DNA of 64,000 nt from Acidimicrobiia bacterium. Lineage in GTDB: Bacteria; Actinomycetota; Acidimicrobiia; Spongiisociales; ZC4RG35. Numbering within the stretch: position 1 is the stretch's first letter; each line of letters begins with the position of its first letter. The DNA lies in assembly GCA_017577575.1 (NCBI GenBank), contig PKRG01000001.1:124001-188000 (forward strand), written 5' to 3'. A program made the position numbers and the translations under genes. The notes under the pieces are model-generated. The model saw only the letters and a program-made list of their open reading frames with translations, searched no databases and was not told the origin of the DNA. This document shows, one piece after another, positions 54,498 through 63,022 of the stretch.

Positions 54498-55270
54498 CGT
54501 TGGATCAGATGGGTCGACCGCCGGGGGGCCAGCCGGTTGATGATGCTCATCGTGCGGGAGTCGCGGCCGACGTAGATGTGGAGGGCTCCCTCTTCGATAC
54601 CGTCGAGAATGATCTCGGCGGCCTTGTCGGCCGATGTCATGGTCGGAGCCTTTCCGTTGCCGCCCGCCTGGGGTGCGTCGACCCCGGAGTTGGCCGTGAT
54701 GTCGGTCGCCACTGCGCCGGGCATCACGACCGAGACACCCACGTTGGTGTCGAGGAGCTCGGCGTAGAGCCCTTCCGTCATCAGTTTCACTGCCGCCTTC
54801 GTCGCTCCGTAGATCGTCTGGCCGGGCACGGGCAGGAAGCCGCCCATGCTCGACACGTTGGCGATGTGGGCTTCGGGGCGGGTGAGGAGAGTCGGCAAGA
54901 AGGCCTTCACCACGTGCACGGTGCCGTAGAGGTTGACGTTCACGACCCGCTCGATCGTCTCGTAGTCGAGCTCGTTCAGTGTCACGAACGGCTGGATGAT
55001 TCCGGCGCAGTGGATCAGGGCATCCACCGCCCCGAACCTGCCGACCACCTTCTCGGGCAGGGCAGCCGTCGCCTCCCTGTCGGCGACGTCGACGACGAAA
55101 GTCGCCAGTGAGTCGCCCGCTGCCGCCCGCCGCGCCGTCTCGTCCAGGCCTTCCTGGCGCAGGTCGACGGCAGCCACCCGGGCTCCCCGGCGCAGCAGCT
55201 GGAGCACCACCTCGCGGCCGATGCCGCTTCCGCCTCCGGTGACGACGACCACCTTGTTCTCGAACTTCAC
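54470..55270 (-). CDS. short-chain dehydrogenase/reductase
   Basis: NAD(P)-dependent SDR of 266 residues. The cofactor motif is TGGGSGIG, the catalytic Ser is in NVSSMGG and the YxxxK pair in IYGATKAAVKL. The family contains many ketoreductases and alcohol dehydrogenases; the substrate is not evident. The C-terminal stretch NRLAPRRSTHLIQRQ suggests membrane association as in some actinobacterial SDRs. Confidence 0.9.
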   Translation of the reverse strand: MKFENKVVVVTGGGSGIGREVVLQLLRRGARVAAVDLRQEGLDETARRAAAGDSLATFVVDVADREATAALPEKVVGRFGAVDALIHCAGIIQPFVTLNELDYETIERVVNVNLYGTVHVVKAFLPTLLTRPEAHIANVSSMGGFLPVPGQTIYGATKAAVKLMTEGLYAELLDTNVGVSVVMPGAVATDITANSGVDAPQAGGNGKAPTMTSADKAAEIILDGIEEGALHIYVGRDSRTMSIINRLAPRRSTHLIQRQMRGLLAS

Positions 55271-55474
55271 GCTGGCTCCTTTCGCCGGCCAGATTCCTGG
55301 TCTGCCCGCTTTCTACCCGAGCGGAAGCCAGGCCTGCCAGAGTCCTGTTGCTCTTCGTCTGAGGGCTTCCGCCTCGGTCCGTGTCGGGACCGAAGGTCGA
55401 CCATCGGCGCTCGAGATCGTCGACCCACCGAGGCCCCGGGCAGGGACGTGCGGGCCGCCACTATCCGGGAGATG

Positions 55475-56152
55475 CCGATACCCTCCTGGCACATGGCAGA
55501 GACGGCCCGCGCCGGCGCTCAGATCCAGAGGGAGCCAGTCAGGACGGCCCTTTCGTGGCTCGTCGCCGTCTCGTTCGTGATCCTCGCCGTCACCACGGTG
55601 CTGGCCTTCGTGCGACCCCCGGTCCCGGCGGAGGTGTCCACGCTGACATGGATCCGCGGCACGTTCGGCGGCTCACTCGACGGGCTGATGCGTTTCCTCG
55701 ATGAAGCGGGGAGCGTCGCCGTGATGAGCCCGGCGTTCGTCGCCCTGGCTGCGGCGTTGCTGTTGGCGGGACGTCGTCGACCGGCCGTAGCCGCGTTCGC
55801 CGGTGGAGCAGCGGCCCTCCTCGTCAACATCGTCATCAAGACCCTGGTGAGCCGTCCACGTCCCGACCTGTGGGCCGTCGAGGTGGACTCGATCGGGTCC
55901 TACCCGAGCGGCCACACCCTGTTCGTCACCGTCTTCTTCGGGCTCCTCGTCGTTCTCCTCCGCGGCACGCGATGGCGCGGGATCGCTCTCGGCGCCGGCG
56001 TGGTCGTCTGCCTGGTCATGGCCTTCAGTCGCCTCTACCTCGGCGAGCACTTCCCGAGTGATGTCGTGGCGTCTCTGGCTCTCGGCGTGCTGATCGTTTC
56101 CGCCGTCGAACGTTTCATCGGGCTCTCGGCGTCACAACATCCGGCGCAGTAG
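55475..56152 (+). CDS. PAP2-type membrane phosphatase
   Basis: Integral membrane phosphatase with the three PAP2 motifs KTLVSRPRPD, YPSGHT and SRLYLGEHFPSDV. With ATG 55475 it has 225 residues; a GTG at 55448 is possible. It may dephosphorylate undecaprenyl pyrophosphate or phosphatidate. It overlaps the cytochrome b561 gene tail-to-tail by 21 bases. The 200 bases before it hold no recognisable feature. Confidence 0.88.
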   Translation, partial: PIPSWHMAETARAGAQIQREPVRTALSWLVAVSFVILAVTTVLAFVRPPVPAEVSTLTWIRGTFGGSLDGLMRFLDEAGSVAVMSPAFVALAAALLLAGRRRPAVAAFAGGAAALLVNIVIKTLVSRPRPDLWAVEVDSIGSYPSGHTLFVTVFFGLLVVLLRGTRWRGIALGAGVVVCLVMAFSRLYLGEHFPSDVVASLALGVLIVSAVERFIGLSASQHPAQ

Positions 56153-56689
56153 CCCATCCCGGTCGATCAGCTGGTGTTTCAGCGCGATACCGACGTGGAC
56201 TGCGATCGCGAGGAAGAACAGCGCATGGCCGGCGATGTGGACTGCGAGTAGCACGTCGTCGTCGACCCACGCCCATGGGGCACGCCACTCGCCGCGCCCC
56301 AGCTCCCAGCTCTCTCCCGAGAACAGGAAGAGGCCCAGCCCCGAGACGGGGATCAGAAAGAGCAGCCAATACAGGCCCACTTCGACGGTGTGGGCCACGG
56401 CACGTTCCCGTCGAGAGAGACCAGGAGCCCACGGGGGCAAGCCTGCGGTCCTCCGCCACACGAGCCGGACGATGGTCGTGAGCAGGATCCCGGTCCCCAG
56501 AGCGGCGTGGACGACCACCAGGCCCTCTGGCTCGCCGGCGAAGAAGCGGTCGGCGACCGGGTCCAGGAGGTCGTCGGCCCGATCGATGGCGTAACCGACC
56601 AGGAACTGGGCCGCCATGGCCAAAACCGTGACCCAGTGGAGCGCCTTCGTGACGGTGCCGTAGCCGGTCTCGTCCGGTCTGATTCCCAC
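56132..56689 (-). CDS. cytochrome b561-family membrane protein
   Basis: Di-heme cytochrome of 185 residues with four membrane segments. Heme-ligand histidines are seen in TKALHWVTV, VVVHAALG and HIAGHALFFLAIAVHVG. It exchanges electrons with the quinone pool or superoxide. The start is GTG 56689, 8 bases after a TAGCGT -10 box on the minus strand. Confidence 0.88.
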   Translation of the reverse strand: MGIRPDETGYGTVTKALHWVTVLAMAAQFLVGYAIDRADDLLDPVADRFFAGEPEGLVVVHAALGTGILLTTIVRLVWRRTAGLPPWAPGLSRRERAVAHTVEVGLYWLLFLIPVSGLGLFLFSGESWELGRGEWRAPWAWVDDDVLLAVHIAGHALFFLAIAVHVGIALKHQLIDRDGLLRRML

Positions 56690-56697
56690 GTCTTCGC

Positions 56698-56749
56698 ACG
56701 CTACAGGCGGATGCGGTTCGGCGGCCGGAACGCGACGCTCGTTTATCGT
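56698..56749. promoter_or_regulatory. divergent leaderless promoters
   Basis: TAGCGT on the minus strand (56703-56698) lies 8 bases from the cytochrome GTG, and TATCGT on the plus strand (56744-56749) lies 6 bases from the aldo/keto reductase ATG. Both spacings match leaderless initiation and support the chosen starts. Confidence 0.5.
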
Positions 56750-56755
56750 GGCCGG

Positions 56756-57559
56756 ATGGAGAAACGACGCCTGGGAGCGAGCGGGCCCGAACTGCCGGTG
56801 GTGGGCCTGGGTACCTGGCAGCGTCTGGAGGTCGCCGACCGTCGGGGCGAAGCGGAGACACTCGTCGACGCCGCCCTCGACGCCGGTGTCCGGGTGTTCG
56901 ACTCGTCGCCGATGTATGGGCGGGCCGAGCGAATCCTCTCCCGAACGCTCGCCGGGAAACGGGACCGGGCGTTCGTCGCCACCAAGGTGTGGACGCCTTC
57001 GCCGGAAGAGGGCCGGGCCCAGGTGAGTCGGGCCCTCGAGTGGTTCGGCGGCTACATCGACCTGATGCAGATCCACAACCTGGTGGCGTGGCGGGACCAC
57101 CTGCCGATGCTGGAGGAGGAGAAGGCGGCAGGTCGTATCGGGATGATCGGGGCGACCCACTATTCACCGGCGGCATTCGACGAACTCGAAGAGGTGATGC
57201 GGACCGGTCGGATCGACCAGATCCAGATCCCCTACAACCCGGGGGAGCGCCGAGTCGAGCAACGAATCCTCCCGCTCGCCCACGAGATGGGCCTCGGGGT
57301 TCTCGTCATGCGGCCGCTGAGGGAGGGCCGGCTCACCCAGTCGCCTCCTCAGCCCGCAGCCCTCGAGCGGTTGCGGGAGTTCGGCGTGGAGACGTGGCCT
57401 CAGGCCCTCCTGAAGTGGGGCTTGAGCGATCCCCGTTGTCACGTGACCATCCCCGCCACGTCCCGTCCCGACCGGATCGCCGAGAACGTCGCGGCAGGCG
57501 CGCCGCCCTGGTTCGGCGCAGACGAGCGGGATCTCGTCGCCCGGCTCGCCGGATACTGA
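56756..57559 (+). CDS. aldo/keto reductase
   Basis: NADPH-dependent TIM-barrel reductase of 267 residues. It begins KRRLGASGPELPVVGLGTW. The catalytic Asp and Tyr are in VRVFDSSPMYGRAE, Lys is in FVATKVW and the His is in LMQIHNLVAW. Substrate unknown. Confidence 0.9.
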   Translation: MEKRRLGASGPELPVVGLGTWQRLEVADRRGEAETLVDAALDAGVRVFDSSPMYGRAERILSRTLAGKRDRAFVATKVWTPSPEEGRAQVSRALEWFGGYIDLMQIHNLVAWRDHLPMLEEEKAAGRIGMIGATHYSPAAFDELEEVMRTGRIDQIQIPYNPGERRVEQRILPLAHEMGLGVLVMRPLREGRLTQSPPQPAALERLREFGVETWPQALLKWGLSDPRCHVTIPATSRPDRIAENVAAGAPPWFGADERDLVARLAGY

Positions 57560-57631
57560 CGGCGTAAGGGCCCGGGCAGGCGTAGGCTCGACAGATCCAC
57601 TCGGCCCGGGCGGCATCACGAAGGAGAATCG

Positions 57632-58249
57632 ATGGATCAGCCGGGCGATTACCTCGATGGCACCCGCTGGAGCGTGGCCCGTATCGCGGGCGCAGACGTC
57701 GACCCGGATGCCCCGCGATCTGTCGAGTTCTCGGGCGGGCGGGTCACGGGCCAGGTCGGTGTCAACCGCTTCACCGGCGACTATTCGATCGAAGGCGACG
57801 TCTTGGTCGTCGGGGCTCTGGCCCGGACATTGATGGCCGGATCGCCGGAGCGGATGGAACTGGAGGATCGGTTCCATGCCGCCTTCTCCGGGCGACTTCC
57901 CGTCGCCGTCGGCGAGATCATGGTCCTCGGGGACATCGAGCTGTCGTATGTGGCCCCGACTCGGCTGCGGGGAAGCGTCTGGTATCGGGAGCGGATGGCT
58001 CTCCCGCCCGGAAGTTCGGTCGTCGTGGAACTCCACGACGCGTCGTCGACGATGATCGCATCCCAGGTCATCGGCGACGCCGTCGCTCCACCCGTCGAGT
58101 TCGACCTCGACGCGGCCCGGCCCTTGGACGAGACCCGGTACAGAGTCCATGCCCGGATCGAAGGACCGGATGGCGCCAGTATGTGGTCCGGCGAGGTGGG
58201 CGTCGATCCGGAGCGTCAGCCGGTCGAGGTGATGGTCCACCGGGTCTGA
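57632..58249 (+). CDS. META (HslJ-like) and YbaY-like domain fusion
   Basis: Protein of 205 residues without a signal peptide. Residues about 8-105 match the META domain (LDGTRWSVARI, GQVGVNRFTGDY). Residues about 115-200 match the YbaY/YscW-type domain (LRGSVWYRERMALPPGSSVVVEL and RYRVHARIEG). AAGGAG lies before the ATG. Members are usually envelope lipoproteins, so the absence of a lipobox is odd. Function unknown. Confidence 0.75.
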   Translation: MDQPGDYLDGTRWSVARIAGADVDPDAPRSVEFSGGRVTGQVGVNRFTGDYSIEGDVLVVGALARTLMAGSPERMELEDRFHAAFSGRLPVAVGEIMVLGDIELSYVAPTRLRGSVWYRERMALPPGSSVVVELHDASSTMIASQVIGDAVAPPVEFDLDAARPLDETRYRVHARIEGPDGASMWSGEVGVDPERQPVEVMVHRV

Positions 58250-58255
58250 GCGACA

Positions 58256-58801
58256 GTGGTAGAGCCCGAGATTCGCTTCCGGACCCTGACGAGGGACGAC
58301 TTTCCGACGCTGGCGCGCTGGCTCGCCAGGCCCCACGTCGCCCGGTGGTGGAACCACGATCACAGTGCCGAGGCGGTGGAGCGAGACTTCGGTCCGGCGG
58401 TCGACGGCACGGACCCGACCGAGATGTACGTGGTCTTGCTCGGTGACCGGCCCATCGGGTTCATCCAGTACTCGCGGTTCGCCGACTTTCCCGACTATCG
58501 GGCGGAGATCGGAGAGTTGGTCGAGGTGCCCGACGGAGCCGCCACCATCGACTACTTCATCGGTGAGCCCGACCTGACGGGCAGGGGCGTCGGCCGGGCG
58601 ATGATCTCGGCGTTCTGCGAATGTAAGTGGAGATCCGACCCGAGCCTGACGGCGATCATCGTGGCGGTCAATGCCGCCAACGAGGCGTCGTGGAGGGCAC
58701 TCCTCGGTGCTGGATTTGAGCGGGCGGGCCGCGGAGACCTGGAGCCCGACAACCCGATCGACGATCGCCTCCACGAGATCCTGCGGCTCGATCGTCCGTA
58801 G
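58256..58801 (+). CDS. GNAT acetyltransferase, AAC(6')-like
   Basis: Protein of 181 residues. The acetyl-CoA loop appears as DLTGRGVGRAMISAF, and substrate-side features include RWLARPHVARWWN and IDYFIGEPD, which are typical of the AAC(6')-Ib/siderophore-type acetyltransferase subgroup. It may acetylate an aminoglycoside or another amine. GTG start, 6 bases after the META protein stop, so probably co-transcribed. Confidence 0.85.
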   Translation: MVEPEIRFRTLTRDDFPTLARWLARPHVARWWNHDHSAEAVERDFGPAVDGTDPTEMYVVLLGDRPIGFIQYSRFADFPDYRAEIGELVEVPDGAATIDYFIGEPDLTGRGVGRAMISAFCECKWRSDPSLTAIIVAVNAANEASWRALLGAGFERAGRGDLEPDNPIDDRLHEILRLDRP

Positions 58802-58839
58802 GGTCTGTTCTTGTCCCTGTGGTCTCGTATGTTGGGGTC

Positions 58840-58929
58840 ATGATCGAACATGAGTTCGATGGTAGGCGGATGTTGAACACCGGGGGTGGTGAGGCGATGG
58901 ACGAGGTGGCCGCCGCCTGGGGGAGATGA
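58840..58929 (+). CDS. 29-residue ORF, probable N-terminal piece of the HNH protein
   Basis: ATG 58840 follows a TATGTT -10 box (58828-58833) by 6 bases, so it is a good leaderless start. The frame MIEHEFDGRRMLNTGGGEAM ends in DEVAAAWGR and TGA, overlapping the next ATG (ATGA). One extra G in the five-G run at 58919-58923 would join it in frame to the HNH protein as ...AAWGEMTASRLRYL, which looks natural for this family. Either a true frameshift, a sequencing error or translational coupling. Confidence 0.4.
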   Translation: MIEHEFDGRRMLNTGGGEAMDEVAAAWGR

Positions 58930-60026
58930 CTGCTTCTCGGCTCCGGTACCTGGCCAAGCTCGCCGTCCTGGACCGGGAGCGGGGTTTCGAGTACGACGGT
59001 TATGCCTCGGCTGCGGCGTTTTTGATGTGCCGGTGTGGGATGTCGGCTAGGCGGGCGCGCCGGGAGGTGTTCTTGGCCCGGTCGATGGGCCGGATGCGGC
59101 TGGTGTGGGCGGCGGTGGCTTCCGGCAGGTTGAGTTTCGATCAGGCGGCGACCCTGGCGTTCGCGCAGCACCGGTTCCCGGACCAGTTCGCAGCCGATGA
59201 GGAGATGCTGGTGGACGCGGCCGGTGGCCTGTCGGTGGGCGATACCCGCAGGCTGGTGGAGCATTGGTGCCATCTGCATGCCGGACCCGACGGCCCCCAA
59301 GAACAAGAACCGTCGCGTCTGTATCTGTCGGAGACGATGGACGGCAGGGGCCGCCTGGACGGGGACCTGGACCGGGAGACGTTCCGGGTGCTGTCAGCGG
59401 CTCTGGACGGGTTGACAGGCGAGATCGTCGCTGCCACCCCCAAACAAGAGCTGGGGTCGGCGTCGGTGCGGCGGGGCGAAGCGCTCAAAGAACTCGCTAG
59501 AAGACACCTGGACCGAGGCGCGGCGGCGACCGATCATGGCAACCGGCCCCACCTCATCGTCGTTATCGACTGGGCAACCCTGACAGGGGACCGACCCGAA
59601 GGCCGGTCCGAACACCTCGACGGGACGTTCCTCGGACCGGAGGATGCTCGCCGGCTGGCCTGTGACGCCCAGGTGTGCCGGCTCATCACCGGACCCCACT
59701 CAGAGATCCTCGACCTGGGAAGAACCCGAAGAACAGTGAGTGCCACCCAATGGCGGGCCCTACGGCACCGGGACCGGCACTGCCGGTTCCCCGGCTGCCG
59801 ACGCCCCACCACCTGGTGCGACGCCCACCACCTGATCTCCTGGTGGGAACACCAAGGCCCCACCGACCTCGACAACCTCATCCTGTTGTGCCGCCATCAC
59901 CACACCCTCATCCACCGCCGAGGATGGAAACTCACCGGCACCGCCACCCACCCCACCTTCACCCGACCCGACGGCACGACCCTCCCCAACGCCCCACCCC
60001 AACAACCGCTGCCGCTACCGGCATGA
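58926..60026 (+). CDS. HNH endonuclease with DUF222 domain
   Basis: Protein of 366 residues. A DUF222 region (about 1-250) is followed by an HNH nuclease domain at about 280-335 with CRFPGCRRP, CDAHHLISW and DNLILLCRHHHTLIH, including the zinc-binding cysteines. These '13E12-type' proteins are multicopy in actinobacteria and of unknown role. The N-terminus seems truncated relative to the family (see the 29-residue ORF just upstream). Confidence 0.87.
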   Translation: MTASRLRYLAKLAVLDRERGFEYDGYASAAAFLMCRCGMSARRARREVFLARSMGRMRLVWAAVASGRLSFDQAATLAFAQHRFPDQFAADEEMLVDAAGGLSVGDTRRLVEHWCHLHAGPDGPQEQEPSRLYLSETMDGRGRLDGDLDRETFRVLSAALDGLTGEIVAATPKQELGSASVRRGEALKELARRHLDRGAAATDHGNRPHLIVVIDWATLTGDRPEGRSEHLDGTFLGPEDARRLACDAQVCRLITGPHSEILDLGRTRRTVSATQWRALRHRDRHCRFPGCRRPTTWCDAHHLISWWEHQGPTDLDNLILLCRHHHTLIHRRGWKLTGTATHPTFTRPDGTTLPNAPPQQPLPLPA

Positions 60027-60059
60027 TCGGGTGGGAAACGGCAGCCGTAACCTGAGCGG

Positions 60060-61262
60060 ATGCAGTCCCATCTCCCCGAAGGCGCCCGCATTCGAACCAC
60101 CGCCATCCACGCCGGCGAACAGCCGGATCCGACGACCCTCGCTTCGGCTCCCAACATCGTGATGTCGACCACCTTTTCCGTGGACGAACCGCGGGGGTTC
60201 TCGGCGCTCGACCAGGAGGGCGACGACGGGTTCTTCTACACCCGTTGGGGGAACCCGACGATCCGCCAGCTCGAGGAGAAGCTCGCCGCGCTGGAAGGAG
60301 TCGAGGATTGCCGGGCGTACGCCTCGGGCATGGCGGCGATCTCGTCGCTCCTCTTCAACCGGCTGTCCGCAGGTGACCGGTTGGTCATCAGCGACGTGGC
60401 CTACCCGGGCACGACCGAACTGGCCCACAACACGCTTCCCCGGATGGGAGTGGAGGTGACGGCGGTCGACATGTCCGACCTCGACCGGGTCGAAGCCGCT
60501 CTGCAGGAACCCGCCAAGTTGGTCTGGGTCGAGACACCCGCCAATCCGATCCTTCGCCTCACCGACATCGCCGCCGTCGCCGAGCTCGCCCACGCCGCCG
60601 GTGCAGAGGTGGCGGTGGACTCGACGTTCGCCACCCCGATCGCCACTCGGCCCCTGGAGCTCGGCGCCGACTACGTGGTGCACTCGCTGACCAAGTACAT
60701 CGGTGGCCACGGCGACGCCCTCGGCGGAGCGGTGCTGTCCGACCGCGAGCGGTTGGAGGAGCTCCAGCTCGAGGCAACGGTGCATTTCGGCGGGGTCATC
60801 TCCCCGTTCAATGCCTGGCTGATCATGCGCGGTGCTGCCACCTTGCCGTTGCGCATGGCCGCCCATGAGGCAGGCGCCACGGTCGTAGCGCGGGCCCTGG
60901 AAGAGCATCCCAGAGTCCGCCGGGTGGTGTACCCGGGCCTGGAGTCGCATCCTCAGCACGAGCTCGCTCGCCGGCAGATGGCCAACTTCTCGGGGATGAT
61001 CGCCTTCCAGGTCGACGACGGCCCAGCAGTGGCAGAGAGGATGATGAAAGAGCTCCGGGTGGTCCACTACGCCGTGTCCCTCGGGCACCATCGCAGCCTG
61101 ATCTACTGGCTCGGCACCGACGACCTGGTGGCATCGAGCTTCCACCTCGAGGGCCCGGCCCTGGACAGCTACCGCGACTACGCCGGGGACGGGGTCTTCA
61201 GGCTGTCGGTGGGCCTGGAAGACCCCCAGGACATCCTCGAGGATCTCGACCGGGTCCTCTGA
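60060..61262 (+). CDS. PLP-dependent trans-sulfuration enzyme (cystathionine gamma-lyase/methionine gamma-lyase family)
   Basis: Enzyme of 400 residues in the Cys/Met-metabolism PLP family. TTAIHAGEQPDP at the start, YTRWGNPT, ASGMAAISS and Lys212 in HSLTKYIGGHGD. It could be cystathionine gamma-lyase, gamma-synthase, methionine gamma-lyase or O-acetylhomoserine sulfhydrylase; sequence alone does not decide. TAACCT (60048-60053) lies 6 bases before the ATG, indicating a leaderless transcript. Confidence 0.88.
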   Translation: MQSHLPEGARIRTTAIHAGEQPDPTTLASAPNIVMSTTFSVDEPRGFSALDQEGDDGFFYTRWGNPTIRQLEEKLAALEGVEDCRAYASGMAAISSLLFNRLSAGDRLVISDVAYPGTTELAHNTLPRMGVEVTAVDMSDLDRVEAALQEPAKLVWVETPANPILRLTDIAAVAELAHAAGAEVAVDSTFATPIATRPLELGADYVVHSLTKYIGGHGDALGGAVLSDRERLEELQLEATVHFGGVISPFNAWLIMRGAATLPLRMAAHEAGATVVARALEEHPRVRRVVYPGLESHPQHELARRQMANFSGMIAFQVDDGPAVAERMMKELRVVHYAVSLGHHRSLIYWLGTDDLVASSFHLEGPALDSYRDYAGDGVFRLSVGLEDPQDILEDLDRVL

Positions 61263-61297
61263 CACACGAAAAGCGCTGGCGGAGCCACATCCGGGCG

Positions 61298-61921
61298 GTG
61301 AGACTCGACAGGTCGAAAGGAGCCCGTCTGGGGGATCTCGTCTACTCGATGACCATGTCCGTCGACGGTTACGTCGCCACCGCAGACGGTGACATCTCCT
61401 GGACCGCGCCGAGCCCCGAGCTCCACCGGTTCCACAACGAACGGGTGGCAGCCCAGGACGCCGAGATCCTCGGGCGCCGCCTGTACGAGGTGATGCTGAC
61501 CTGGGAGGCGATCGACGAGTCTTCGGACGTGCCCGAGTTCATGAAGGACTTCGCCCGGATCTGGAAGGCGTTGCCGAAGTACGTCTTCTCCCGCACCTTG
61601 AGCGGGGTCGAGGGAACCAACACGGTGCTCGTCGGCGGCGACGTGGTGGACGAGGTGCCCGCCTTGAAAGAACGCCACTCGGTGATCGGAATCGGCGGAG
61701 CGACGCTGGCTGCAGCCTGCATGGCGCACGATCTGATCGACGAGTTCCAGGTGTTCGTCGGTCCGGCCGCGCTCGGGGGCGGTCTTCCGTTCTTCCCCTC
61801 CGACGGACGACGGGTGGACCTGGAGTTGATCGAGACGAATCGCTTCGACGAGATCGCCTACCTGAGGTATCGACGACGCAGCGCGTCACCCGGAGCCGTC
61901 AGACGAGAACCCAATCGGTGA
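61298..61921 (+). CDS. dihydrofolate-reductase-family (RibD C-terminal-like) protein
   Basis: Protein of 207 residues. The fold signatures are YSMTMSVDGYVATADGDISW, ILGRRLYEVMLTWEA and FVGPAALGGGLPFF. Such proteins are NADPH-dependent reductases of pterin- or flavin-like substrates; many are uncharacterised. GTG 61298 is used; a shorter start at the family motif is possible. It overlaps the minus-strand gene by 23 bases. Confidence 0.8.
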   Translation: MRLDRSKGARLGDLVYSMTMSVDGYVATADGDISWTAPSPELHRFHNERVAAQDAEILGRRLYEVMLTWEAIDESSDVPEFMKDFARIWKALPKYVFSRTLSGVEGTNTVLVGGDVVDEVPALKERHSVIGIGGATLAAACMAHDLIDEFQVFVGPAALGGGLPFFPSDGRRVDLELIETNRFDEIAYLRYRRRSASPGAVRREPNR

Positions 61922-62348
61922 CGACCTTGGTGCCGTCGGCGGTCACGATCGTGATCTGCGCCGGGCCGGTTCCGACGTCCGTGAACGTGAACCGCCCGAG
62001 GCTGTCGGTGGCGGAGTCGCGCACCGAGCCCCCGCATCGCAGCTCCACGGTCGCCTGCTGCGGCGGGACGAGCTGGCCGACCAGGCGCCGCACGCCGTCT
62101 TCCATCACCATCACCTCGATCTCGATGCCGGGGGCACGGAAGGTCACCTGGCGTGTCGCCTCCGCCGACCTCACCCCGACGAGCTCCTCGCCCGCGGAGT
62201 CGTAGACCAGCTCGGCGAGCTCGGCGTCGATGGTCCGCCACGTGAAGGAGGCACGCGCCGCCTCCACCACGTGCTCCGGCACTGGATCGGCTTGGCTCAG
62301 CGCCCGCGTCAGCAGGTCGAGGAGCCGATCGTCGTCGTAGGCGCTCAT
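61899..62348 (-). CDS. unknown partner of the ECF sigma factor
   Basis: Protein of 149 residues, soluble. The N-terminal helical part (DRLLDLLTRALSQADPVPEHVVEAARASFTWRT) is followed by a beta-rich region ending in a carboxypeptidase-regulatory-like pattern, DSLGRFTFTDVGTGPAQI. The ATG overlaps the sigma stop (ATGA). It lacks the zinc-binding His-x3-Cys-x2-Cys of classical anti-sigma factors, but its genetic coupling suggests it modulates the sigma factor. Confidence 0.6.
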   Translation of the reverse strand: MSAYDDDRLLDLLTRALSQADPVPEHVVEAARASFTWRTIDAELAELVYDSAGEELVGVRSAEATRQVTFRAPGIEIEVMVMEDGVRRLVGQLVPPQQATVELRCGGSVRDSATDSLGRFTFTDVGTGPAQITIVTADGTKVVTDWVLV

Positions 62349-62917
62349 GCCACCCCTCCTCCTGGATCCTCACCGAGTTCCGCCGTCATGAACCTGCGGA
62401 GGCGCTCCAGGGCCCGCTGACGGGTGGGGCCGATGGAGCCGACCGGCCGACCGATGATCTCGGAGATCGTCGAGTAGTCGAGCGGGGGATCGACGCACAG
62501 CAGGCGCAGCAGTTGCTGATCGTCCTCGGAGAGACGCGAGAACGCCCGCAGCGCCGCCCTTTCGATCTCGTCGTCGACGAGCCGTTCGTCGAGGTCGGTA
62601 GTCGTGGGATCGCTGATGTCGAACTCGAAACTCGATGGAGTCTGTTTGTCCTGCTGTTTGAGCACCCGTAACGCCTCGTTGCGTGCAGTGACCGCCAGCC
62701 AGCCGGCCAACCGCTCGGGATCGCGGATCCGGCCACAGTGTTCGACCAGCTTCAGCCAGACGGTCTGACAGACATCGGCGGCCGCGGCGTCGTCGAGGCG
62801 AAACCCCCTCACCACGTACCAGACGAGCCGGCTGTACTTCTCGACGAGGGCGTTCCACGCGGTTGGTTCGCCGCTGGCCGCCCCTGCCAACAGTTCGGCG
62901 ACAGGGGCGTCGTTCAT
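62345..62917 (-). CDS. ECF sigma factor
   Basis: Sigma-70 family protein of 190 residues. Region 2 has WNALVEKYSRLVWYVVRGF, AADVCQTVWLKLVEHCGRI and GWLAVTARNEALRVLK; region 4 has LSEDDQQLLRLLCVDPPLDYSTISEIIGRPVGSIGPTRQRAL. ATG 62917 is preceded by TAGAGT 8 bases away, supporting a leaderless start and excluding the longer frame. It belongs to the ECF groups linked to CHAT-domain genes, which is the case here. Confidence 0.9.
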   Translation of the reverse strand: MNDAPVAELLAGAASGEPTAWNALVEKYSRLVWYVVRGFRLDDAAAADVCQTVWLKLVEHCGRIRDPERLAGWLAVTARNEALRVLKQQDKQTPSSFEFDISDPTTTDLDERLVDDEIERAALRAFSRLSEDDQQLLRLLCVDPPLDYSTISEIIGRPVGSIGPTRQRALERLRRFMTAELGEDPGGGVA

Positions 62918-62925
62918 CGTCGAGT

Positions 62926-62931
62926 ACTCTA
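62926..62931 (-). promoter_or_regulatory. -10 box of the sigma-factor gene
   Basis: TAGAGT read on the minus strand, 8 bases upstream of ATG 62917. A TTGGGC -35-like hexamer lies 16 bases further upstream. Confidence 0.5.
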
Positions 62932-63022
62932 CGCGGGCGAACCGGGCGCCCAAGAACTCTCCTGTCGACAGGGCGGTCACGCCCAATCAGATCCGGGCCC
63001 CGTCCACCTGATACGGGTTTCT

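Noticed and set aside
61899..62348. Classical zinc anti-sigma factor
   Set aside because: The ZAS motif His-x3-Cys-x2-Cys is absent and there is no membrane segment; only gene position suggests sigma control.
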